From Candidatus Binatia bacterium (lineage in GTDB: Bacteria; Desulfobacterota; Binatia; UBA1149; JAJCZL01): DNA of 32,695 nucleotides. The notes beneath the pieces are model-generated. The model was given only the letters and a program-made list of their open reading frames with translations, had not been told where the DNA came from and did no database searches. A program made the position numbers and the translations under genes. The stretch covers positions 1 to 32,695 of the forward strand of contig JANQEO010000140.1 in NCBI GenBank assembly GCA_028278325.1, given 5' to 3'. This document shows, piece by piece, positions 1 to 7,503 of the stretch; within the stretch, counting starts at the first letter, position 1; every line of letters starts with the position of its first letter.

Positions 1-60
1 AGCGTGCCGTCCGCGGTCTCGGGCCAGTTCGTACTCGTCGATCCGACGACGCCTTCTGGA
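1..60. repeat. terminal direct repeat, left copy (circular overlap)
   Basis: These 60 bases are identical to the last 60 bases of the window (32636-32695). The match is limited only by the contig ends. Joining the ends keeps a reading frame open through the junction, so this is best read as the overlap of a circular assembly and not as a biological repeat. Confidence 0.93.
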
Positions 61-99
61 TTCCGGGCTTCCCAGGCATCGCGCCTCGTCGTGCAATGA
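1..99 (+). CDS. C-terminal end of the secreted protein that starts at 31565 (wraps the junction)
   Basis: Bases 1-96 continue the frame of the gene opening at 31565, and TGA at 97-99 ends it, giving a 389-residue protein on the circle. The tail reads FVLVDPTTPSGF followed by RASQASRLVVQ. This matches the closing motif (hydrophobic-V-x-DPxxPxGFxxSQ) of other secreted proteins here, for example the genes at 12906 and 1895(-). That independent agreement supports the junction being real. See the 31565 entry for the rest of the protein. Confidence 0.9.
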   Translation, partial: SVPSAVSGQFVLVDPTTPSGFRASQASRLVVQ

Positions 100-290
100 A
101 GCGCCGTTATGGCCGCGTATCCGGAGAACCCGGTTGAGTGAGGCGTCGGCCCCGACTTTCGTCTAGGGCGACGAGCGTCATGGGCGACGCCTTGCCGCCT
201 TCTTGGATCACGCCCGGCGTCGCCGCTTCCCCGCCGCGCCCTGTGGATCCCGAAAACCCTGTGCACACCCAAATCGTAGTCAACGATCGT
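100..290. other. non-coding stretch after the wrapped gene, with hairpin and IS-end-like motif
   Basis: No convincing gene. An inverted repeat GGCGACGCC (183-191) / GGCGTCGCC (216-224) with a 24-base loop could act as a factor-dependent terminator for the wrapped gene; there is no U-run. At about 242-262, GTGGATCCCGAAAACCC resembles the terminal repeat of the adjacent IS (GTGGGGTCCGGAAACCC), so an older IS end may lie here. Confidence 0.4.
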
Positions 291-1593
291 GTGGGGTCCG
301 GAAACCCGAATCGTCGCGAACGGCGTGATCATGATGGACTTCTGTCGATCAGGAGCGCGTGGTGTGACGCACGTCTGGGTTCGTTGATGACTACTGAACG
401 GACGCCGGGCTCGGAGGCCATGCGGTTCGAAGGGAATCCGAGCCTTCAAGCGGCGCGACGGTAGTACCGCAGCATGCCGCCAAGGCGTTGGCGGCACGCG
501 ATTGACCCCGTCGTAGCACCGACTTCGTCGCCGGGCTCGATGATCTGGTTCGCGATTCCCTGATGGTTTCGCTCGCGGTTGTAGTGGGCGAGGAACTCGC
601 TTTGAGCACGGCGTAGCGCGGCGACTCCGAAGAAGATCATCCTGTTCAAGCACTCGTACTTGATGGTGCGGACGAACCGTTCGGCATAGGCGTTTGCGTT
701 TGGCGCACGGTATGGCGTCCGCACGATGTCGATGCCCTCGTCTTGGAGGATGCCATCGAAGCCACCACTGAACTTGCCGTCGTTGTCCCGGATGAGGAAA
801 CGCATGTCGGTGAGGAATCCGTCGATCGGATCGGTCAGGTTCTTCGCGATCTGCGCCATGAAGATGCCGTCAGGGTGGGGCGTCGTCCCTGCGATCTCTA
901 CACGACGAGTCGCGAGGTGGATCACGAAGAACGTGTAGAAGGTCACCAGGCCACGGGGAGTCCAGACCTCGGTCGTGTAGAAGTCACAGGCGGCGATGGA
1001 ATCCCAATGAGCCTTGAGGGACGTGCGCCAGGAGGCCGTTCGGCCTCGTTCGGGCGCTGGGACGATCCCGATGCGCTTGAGGATGGCCGCGACGGTCGTC
1101 GAGCTGATGTCGTAGCCAAGGTTCTCGACGGCGCCCTGGATCTTGTCGTATCCCCAAGTCGGGTTCTCCCTGGCGAGGCGGACGACGAGCTCTTCGATGT
1201 CGCGAGACTTCCGAGGTCGGCCTGGCCCGCCGGTGACGTTGAAAGTCCACTTCAATGCGATGAGCTTGCGGTGCCAGGCCAGGATGGTCTCGGGCGTGAC
1301 GATGGACACGAGGCTGCCGAGTAGCTTGCGACCAAGCGGCTTGCCTTTGGCCGCCAATCGGCGTCGCTGATCGTCAGTCAACCTCAGCCGTTTCTTGCCT
1401 ATCTGCTCCCGCAAGACGCGGTTCTCTTCCCGGAGATAGTCGATCGCGCGCTGTTGGTGCTTGTTCAGCCAGCCAGCGAGGGAAACAGCGACGAGATGGA
1501 CGGGGAGGAGGCGTCGATTCATGGACGGCGAAGCGTACTCGCGACTCGCCAGAAGTCGCTATGCTGGAGCGCGTTCGAGTTTCCGGACCCTAC
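291..1593 (-). mobile_element. IS with DDE transposase (IS3/IS481-like), complete copy 1
   Basis: The element is bounded by imperfect terminal inverted repeats of about 20 bp, consensus GTRGGGTCCGGAAACYCGAA, at 291-310 and, inverted, at 1574-1593. It is about 1303 bp with one transposase gene on the minus strand. The same ends bound a second copy at 16579-17717, which fixes the boundaries. I see no clear target-site duplication. The right flank contains the C-terminal remnant of another transposase, so this copy sits beside or within older IS debris. Confidence 0.85.
446..1522 (-). CDS. DDE (rve-type) transposase of IS copy 1
   Basis: This 358-residue single-frame transposase carries an N-terminal helical region, REENRVLREQ at about 31-40, typical of the coiled-coil/leucine-zipper segment of IS3-like enzymes. 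A helix-turn-helix-like stretch with PTWGYDKIQG follows at about 121-130, then an integrase core. The likely catalytic triad is D180 (in ACDFYT), D246 (in RFLIRDNDGKF) and E281 (in ANAYAERFVRTIKYE); the D-to-E spacing of 35 fits DDE enzymes. The protein ends in MLRYYRRAA. It is intact and therefore possibly active, unlike its homologue in copy 2. It should catalyse cut/copy transposition using the terminal repeats of its own element. Family placement between IS3 and IS481 is uncertain without a database search. Confidence 0.9.
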   Translation of the reverse strand: MNRRLLPVHLVAVSLAGWLNKHQQRAIDYLREENRVLREQIGKKRLRLTDDQRRRLAAKGKPLGRKLLGSLVSIVTPETILAWHRKLIALKWTFNVTGGPGRPRKSRDIEELVVRLARENPTWGYDKIQGAVENLGYDISSTTVAAILKRIGIVPAPERGRTASWRTSLKAHWDSIAACDFYTTEVWTPRGLVTFYTFFVIHLATRRVEIAGTTPHPDGIFMAQIAKNLTDPIDGFLTDMRFLIRDNDGKFSGGFDGILQDEGIDIVRTPYRAPNANAYAERFVRTIKYECLNRMIFFGVAALRRAQSEFLAHYNRERNHQGIANQIIEPGDEVGATTGSIACRQRLGGMLRYYRRAA

Positions 1594-1648
1594 GGGGTCG
1601 GTGACGATGCACAGTGACCCTCGAATCGAGTCGTTTGGTTCGCGGGAT

Positions 1649-1758
1649 TCAGGCTGCGCGGCGGTAGATGTAATGCAGGCTGCCGAGCACCGGCGTGCTG
1701 ACAATCTCGACGGGGCGTCCGATCGCCGGTCCGAATGCGACATCCGTTGAGCACTATC
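1649..1758 (-). pseudogene. C-terminal remnant of a second transposase family
   Basis: The reverse strand encodes about 36 open codons ending GRPVEIVSTPVLGSLHYIYRR plus AA and stop at 1649-1651, with an in-frame TAG just upstream. The ending STPVLGxxxHxxYRRAA recurs at 19769(-) and about 27760(-), and resembles the MLRYYRRAA end of the intact transposase. I read it as the surviving 3' tip of a degraded IS transposase gene. The rest of 1594-1894 shows no gene. Confidence 0.55.
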
Positions 1759-1894
1759 GTCCCTCTTGCCTGAGGTTGACGCGGCGCGGGCCCACCATAG
1801 TGAACACGACGAGAGGGTACGACCTATTGCCGTCGGGTGCCGCCCGAAACTCGCTCAACTCGTTCAGCCGAGCTCCTTGCGTCGAGTTGATCGT

Positions 1895-3049
1895 TCACAT
1901 CCCCACGTAGGAGGCGCCGAGGGCACCGGCTCCCACGGCGACGAACCTCGTCGTCGTGCCAGCCATGTCCCAGGGGTTGTTGAAGCCAGCCGTGTAGTAC
2001 GGCATGGTCCCGTTCGCGAGTCCGAACCACTCCCAGAAGGCCTCATTGGGTTGCCCCACGATAGGGTTCGAGGGCAGCGTTGACAGGTCGCGCTGGGCCG
2101 GCCATCCGGTAGTGGGGATCGCGTTCTGCCCAGGTGAGATCCCCATGAGCTCGTCGTAGACCATCGCCATGTTGAGAGGGTCATGGACCATGACGATGTC
2201 CCCGTTGGTCATGTCGAGAAGCACGTGGAACGAGTGGCGGCTGCCGGCATTGCTCCACTCGGCCATCTCGATCCAGTCCACCCGGACGGTAGGGCTGGTC
2301 TGGCTCACCGTGGCCACGATCGAGGCACCGGCATAGGACTGATCGAGGTCGGTCCACTGCGGTGCGATGCGCGGTTGTTGCGTCCGAAACTCCGTCGGTG
2401 TGGGAGTGAAGTCGCCGCTTGCCGATCCGAAGGTGATGTTGCCGTCCGTGTTGATGAACATCCGCGTGTAGGAAGACGCGTAGTACGGGAAGGTCATCCC
2501 GTACGGCACGAGATCGAACAGCGCGCCTCCGTTGTTCGGCGTCGAGATCGGAACAACGGCCGCAGGGGCGATAATGGAAACCTGGCTCGCTGCGGACAAC
2601 GCCACGAAGGTGCCAGGATTGGTGGGGTCGGCCAGGACCGCCTGAGTCGCGGCCTGGGCTCCGGTGACGGCTGCCGTGGACACGGGGTAGTTCGTGTTGA
2701 AGGTCCCCGAGGCGCCGATGGAGAACGTTCCCGGATTCGCGAGCCCGTCCATCAGGACGGAGTACCCAGGCGAAATGTCCACGTCGAGGAACTGGGAGCC
2801 GAGCACCAGGGTGCCACCGCCGGTCGTGAGCGAGGGCGTCATGATCACCACGAACGGAGCTCCCACGGGGCCTGTGATGTCCACGACAGCTTCGAAGCCG
2901 GCTGTCAGCGGGACGCCTGTGATGGGGTAGGGAGGTCCAGCCACGCCGTCGATCGTCATGGAGGCGGCGGGCGTGTTGGGCTGCTGTGCGTTGGCGGTGA
3001 AGGCGAGGAGCAGCATCACGACCACGGAGCGCGTGGGACGGTGCATCAT
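1895..3049 (-). CDS. secreted protein with nidogen-like C-terminal domain
   Basis: The 384-residue protein has a clear signal peptide (positively charged start, VVVMLLLAFTANAQ), with cleavage probable after A-Q. Residues about 22-165 form a module that starts QQPNTPAAS and ends DPTNPGTFVALSAASQVSI. It is shared in outline with the genes at 12906, 22047 and 31565. The C-terminal half (about 175-384) contains FINTDGNITFGSASGDFTPTPTEF and TQQPRIAPQWTDLD. This is the pattern of nidogen-like extracellular domains and closely parallels the C-terminus of the 12906 protein (FVESNGGVTFQMGSGDFTAT). ATG at 3049 is preceded by GGGAGA on the minus strand. It is probably exported and surface-associated or released; ligand unknown. 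No partner gene lies in the same direction. Confidence 0.82.
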   Translation of the reverse strand: MMHRPTRSVVVMLLLAFTANAQQPNTPAASMTIDGVAGPPYPITGVPLTAGFEAVVDITGPVGAPFVVIMTPSLTTGGGTLVLGSQFLDVDISPGYSVLMDGLANPGTFSIGASGTFNTNYPVSTAAVTGAQAATQAVLADPTNPGTFVALSAASQVSIIAPAAVVPISTPNNGGALFDLVPYGMTFPYYASSYTRMFINTDGNITFGSASGDFTPTPTEFRTQQPRIAPQWTDLDQSYAGASIVATVSQTSPTVRVDWIEMAEWSNAGSRHSFHVLLDMTNGDIVMVHDPLNMAMVYDELMGISPGQNAIPTTGWPAQRDLSTLPSNPIVGQPNEAFWEWFGLANGTMPYYTAGFNNPWDMAGTTTRFVAVGAGALGASYVGM

Positions 3050-3713
3050 GGATTCAGTCTCCCGGGCCGTTCATTACGACGAGAGCAAGGCGGACTGGTG
3101 GTTTCCGCGGCATGGAGTTGGCGGGTATCCCGAATTCATCATGCACTTCCGCCGCCTGCATGTGACGTCCAATCGAGGGTGGATTGACACAAATGTTCGC
3201 GAGAAGGGGCACCTCGGCGGCTCGATTCGTTGCGACCCGTTTTCATCCCACGCGCGCCTTGCGGCCGAGACCGTGCCTGCAGAGATTCCATCCGTCGCAC
3301 CACCATGGATTTACGACGCCGCTTCATAGTCGTCGGCACACCGCGTCGACGGATCCACGCTCGATACGGAGAGATTCACCGAACCGATTGCGTCCGGACG
3401 CCTTCTAGGATGTGACAGGTGCTCGGAGGGAGGAACAAGCCTCAGACCGAGCAAGAGCGACTGACCGCCGGACGACAGGGCCGGCGAAGGCGTTCCTGCG
3501 CACGTCGGGTACCACCCAGAGGGAGGCCGCGGCGGCTCCCTTGATGAAAGACAGGAATGGCGGATCGGTTCACGACGTCGCGGTCGTGAGGCAATCCAGC
3601 CTCGAACAATCCAACAGTTGACGTGAATCCCGTGGCCCCCTTAGCGTTGCTATGTCGGATTCCTCGACTTTACGATCACGCGGCCGACCAGGGTATCGCC
3701 GGAGGAACGGGCC
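3050..3713. promoter_or_regulatory. divergent intergenic region with promoter for the 3714 operon
   Basis: No gene is supported in 3050-3713; short frames here lack ribosome sites and homology. Near the right end is TTGACG (3618-3623), 18 bases, then TAGCGT (3642-3647). This spacing and hexamer pair recurs before the genes at 31565 and (as TTGCCG) 17858. It would give a leader of about 55-60 bases before the 3714 start, which has GGAGG at 3701-3705. Confidence 0.5.
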
Positions 3714-5555
3714 ATGTCGAAGTGGTGCGCGGTTTCCAGAGCCGGAGCGATGGTGGCGATCATGCTGAGTGTCTGCGGCGCTCAGCCGGGAATGCTCACG
3801 ACGCTTGCCGACGGGGGAGTCACCGTCCCTCACTCAACCGCGCTGGTTCCCACTGGAGGGTTCACCATCGAGGCGTGGTTCTATCTCGATCCGTCGAGCC
3901 CTGTTCCCGGCGGCTACTCCAGCATCGCGCGGAAGGACCGTGGTGGGTACGCCAGCCTGCCTTCCTACCTGTTCCGGGTGTTGAATCCCAACGGCGGGCC
4001 ACTACAGCTGGAGTACCATCTCGGCTCGGGCGGGTTTCATACGTTGACTGCACCGACTCCTACACCGGTGAACGCCTGGCACCACGCGGCGGCCACCTAT
4101 GATGGAACCCACGCTCGCCTCTACCTCGACGCCGTGCTCATTGCACAGATGATCCAGCCGGGCGTGCTGTCTGCTGGCGGCTACGGCATTCTGAGGCTCG
4201 CCGACGGACACGGCACAGATACGGATTCGTGGAAGGGCAGTCTGGACAACATCCGAATCTGGAGCGTCGCACGCACTGCGTCCGAGCTGGCATCGACGAT
4301 GAACTACGAGCTTCCCGGGGAGCCCGGAGTCGTCGCTGAGTGGCAATTCAACTTCGACTACCTCGACTCGACGGGACAGCACCATGGCACCGGGTCTTCC
4401 GCCGTCGGCCTGTTCCCGTCAACCAGCCCCGTCATCGGGCACTACCTCACTGCACCGTCGATCGCGCCGATCGGGTCCCCCTTGCAGTACGACCTTCGCA
4501 TCGGTACCGCCAGTCCGTACATCTTCGACATCTCCGGTTCGGGGACGTCGCCGGGGACCGCGATCCCCGGAGTGGGCACCATCCCACTCAATCGACCGTT
4601 TCTGAACTTCGACTACGGCGCGGCACTTCCGCCGGGCCTGGTGCAGGGCTTCTCAGGCGTCGCCGCTGGCCCCGTCCTCGTCCATCCTGTCCTGAACGTG
4701 CCTCTCGATCCGACGCTCGTGGGTCTCCAGCTGCACGCCAGTTTCGTACTGCTGGATCCGATGGGACCGTTCGGTGTCGGATTCATCGGTAACGCGGCTG
4801 CCACGACGGTTGTTGGACCGGGCCCTTCGATACTCACGGTGAGCCCCAACACGTCTCCACAATCGGGCGGTTGGCCCATCACCATCGCCGGGAACCACTT
4901 TCAGGGAGGTGCGCAGGTGACGGTGGGCGGTGCCGCAGCCCTGAACGTTGTGGTCGTGGATCCGCAGACCATCACTTGCGATACCCCTCCGGGGAATCTG
5001 GGACCTGCGGACGTCACTGTCGTGAATCCTGACGCTCTCAGCAGCACCCTCCTTGGAGGCGTCACCTACGTCGAGGACCTCGCGCTGACGAGTGTGGCGC
5101 CAGTCCCGGCGGCGTCAGGCGCGCTCGTTGTGATCACGGGAACCGGTTTTCAACCCGGACTCAGCCTCGACGTGGGCGGCATCAATGTGGTTCCGTCCAG
5201 TGTCACGTCGTCCAGTGTGACGTACGTCAATCCTCCGGCCGTGCCCTGCGGTGCGCACGTCACGGTCACCAACCCCGACAGCCAAACCGGGTCGCTCCCG
5301 GTGAACCCGGATCCGACCATCACCCAGCTCATGCCACCCACGACGCCGGCGATCGGCGGCAGCACGTTCTTCATCGTCGGGAGCAATTTCTTCGCGGGCT
5401 CGACGGTCATCGTCGGTGGAACACCGGCGACTGTGAACATCGTGAACGAGGGGGTCATTGCGGTGACGGCCCCTCCAGGAACGCCCGGGCCCGCAGCCGT
5501 CGTGGTGGCGACCCCGTCGGGCTGCGCTGCCACCGCCACCTTGTTCTATCAGTAG
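3714..5555 (+). CDS. secreted LamG-like + three TIG/IPT domain protein A
   Basis: The 613-residue protein has a signal peptide ending SVCGAQ. A LamG/concanavalin-like jelly-roll follows at about 24-232 (GGFTIEAWFYLD, WHHAAATYDGTHARLYLD, GSLDNIRIWSVARTASEL are typical strands). A linker module at about 240-368 (APIGSPLQYDL, PYIFDISGSG, LDPTLVGLQLHASFVLLD) comes next. Three TIG/IPT immunoglobulin-like domains occupy about 371-457, 458-533 and 534-613, ending TATLFYQ. GGAGG sits 9 bases before ATG. It is first in a same-strand run with 5631 (75-base gap) and 7504, so probably co-transcribed. Paralogues at 5631 and 10516 share the whole architecture. LamG and TIG domains commonly bind glycans or proteins outside the cell; a carbohydrate-adhesion role is inference. 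Confidence 0.88.
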   Translation: MSKWCAVSRAGAMVAIMLSVCGAQPGMLTTLADGGVTVPHSTALVPTGGFTIEAWFYLDPSSPVPGGYSSIARKDRGGYASLPSYLFRVLNPNGGPLQLEYHLGSGGFHTLTAPTPTPVNAWHHAAATYDGTHARLYLDAVLIAQMIQPGVLSAGGYGILRLADGHGTDTDSWKGSLDNIRIWSVARTASELASTMNYELPGEPGVVAEWQFNFDYLDSTGQHHGTGSSAVGLFPSTSPVIGHYLTAPSIAPIGSPLQYDLRIGTASPYIFDISGSGTSPGTAIPGVGTIPLNRPFLNFDYGAALPPGLVQGFSGVAAGPVLVHPVLNVPLDPTLVGLQLHASFVLLDPMGPFGVGFIGNAAATTVVGPGPSILTVSPNTSPQSGGWPITIAGNHFQGGAQVTVGGAAALNVVVVDPQTITCDTPPGNLGPADVTVVNPDALSSTLLGGVTYVEDLALTSVAPVPAASGALVVITGTGFQPGLSLDVGGINVVPSSVTSSSVTYVNPPAVPCGAHVTVTNPDSQTGSLPVNPDPTITQLMPPTTPAIGGSTFFIVGSNFFAGSTVIVGGTPATVNIVNEGVIAVTAPPGTPGPAAVVVATPSGCAATATLFYQ

Positions 5556-5630
5556 GCAGAAACAACCGCGGCCGTCAGTCAGCCCGAAGCACCGTGGCCG
5601 AGCCGCGAGACAGACAGCGGAGAGAGATCG

Positions 5631-7447
5631 ATGAGATCGACGAGTGTCTTGGTCGTGATCCTGGGATTGGCGGCCTCCTCGGTCCCGGCGCAGCCCGGAA
5701 TGCTCAGAATCGACCAGGTGGGCGACTATGCAAGGGCGAACCACGACCCGATTCTCGCTCCTCCGACCGCGTTCACGGTCGAGTGTTGGTTCAACTACGA
5801 CCCGTCCCTTCCCAGCAGCAACGCTGCGCACATGGTCCGCAAAGAGACCAGCCCGAATGTCTCGTACTTCCTCAGGGTGAACGCACCAGACGACCTCGAG
5901 GCGGAGTATGTCGTCAACGGATCCCTCAAGAACCTGCGGGCGTTCTCGGTCGTCCAGCCACTGACGTGGCACCACGCCGCGCTCACGTTCGACGGCAGTG
6001 TCGGGCGTCTGTATCTGGATTTTCAGCTCGTCGATTCGGAGGTGACTCCCGGCGCACCAGCCACCAATCCCGGGGTCCTGACGATGGGCGCCGGGGAGTT
6101 CGCCACCAACGAGCGTTTCGGGGGAGACATTGATGAGGTCCGTCTCTGGGGGCGCGCTCTGACCTCCGCGGAGCTGCAGGCGAATGCGTTCTCAACGCCG
6201 AACCAGGGAGTCGATCTGCGAGCCGCGTGGCACTTCGACAATGGGAGCTTCGTCGATGGCGTGTCCGGCATTCTCGCGACTCCCAGTGCGACCACGACCC
6301 TGCTGCCATCCACCTCGCCCGCGCTGGGGAACTATCTCGAGGCCCCGACGATTGCTCCAATCGGTGGCCCCCTCCAGTACACGCTCAACATATCCCTGCC
6401 CGGCACTCCCTATCTCTTCGACGTGAGCGATTCAGGTGCCTCGCCAGGCATTCCGATACCGGGAGTCGGCACCCTGCCCCTGAACCCTCCGCTGCTGAAC
6501 TACCACTATGCCGCGGCGCTCCCTCCGGGGCTCATTCAGGGCTTCGTAGGCGTGAGTTCGGCGACGGGACCGGTGTACCCAGTCATCAACCTGCCACCGC
6601 TGCCGTGGCTGATCGGGCAGCAGCTGCACGCCAGCTTCGTGCTCATCGATGGATCGGCGCCGTTCGGAATCGGTGAGATCGGAAACGGTGTCGTGACGAC
6701 TGTCACCGGCGCGGGCCCGGCCGTCTCGGGCATCACCCCTTCCACTTCGCCGCAGGCGGGTGGAGCTGCCGTCACCATCACGGGAAGCGGTTTCCAGAAC
6801 GGCGCGCAGGTGACTATCGGCGGTGTGAGTGCGACGAGCATCCTTGTCATGGATCCGCAGACCATCACATGTCTGACGCCCCCGGGACCGCTCGGGCCTG
6901 CCGACGTCACCGTGACGAATCCGGACACTCAGAGCGGAACGCTCGCCGGCGGCCTGACGTACGTGCTGGACCTCGTTGTCACCGGCGTGGCGCCTCTCGG
7001 GGCTGCGCCAGGAACTCTGGTTACGGTCACGGGAGCCGGTTTCCAATCGGGCCTGACCCTCGACATAGCCGGCTCGAGCGTACCGCCGGTTCTCGTGAGC
7101 CCCACGTCGGTCACCTATACGACACCGGCAGGTGTTCCGTGCGGGGCACAGCTCACGGTGACCAACCCCGATAGCCAAACTGCGTCCTCGGTGTCAATCC
7201 CGACCCGATCATCACGCAGGTGGTACCGCCCAGCGGCCCGGCAGCCGGAGGTAACGCGTTCTTCCTGCTGGGCAGTCAGTTCGTCACCGGCACCACGGTG
7301 ACCGTGGGCGGCGTCCCCGCCACGGTTGCCATCAACAATCCGAGTGTCATCACCGTGACTGCCCCACCGGGGTCACCCGGATCAGTCGCGGTGATCGCAA
7401 CAACGCCAGGCGGTTGCTCGGCGACTGCCAGCTACACGTATCAGTGA
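5631..7447 (+). pseudogene. secreted LamG + triple-TIG protein B, frameshifted near 7190
   Basis: Same architecture as the 3714 and 10516 proteins: signal peptide ending SSVPAQ, LamG-like domain (FTVECWFNYD, WHHAALTFDGSVGRLYLD, GDIDEVRLWGRALTSAEL), linker module and TIG domains. The first frame runs 5631-7301, but after NPDSQTASS at about 7190 it loses similarity. The paralogous sequence VNPDPIITQVVPPSGPAAGG resumes in the next frame and runs to the stop at 7445-7447 (TASYTYQ). One missing base around 7188-7195 explains this. The restored protein would be about 605 residues. It is either a genuine loss of the third TIG domain or an assembly/sequencing error. GGAGAGAG precedes ATG. Confidence 0.85.
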
Positions 7448-7503
7448 ACGGCTGCCATCAGACAGCGGCGAGTAGCCACGAGACGGAAGAGCGAGGCCCC
7501 ACC

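Noticed and set aside
2183..3187. 334-codon open frame on the plus strand
   Set aside because: Shadow of the secreted gene at 1895-3049(-), with His/Arg/Gly-rich random composition.
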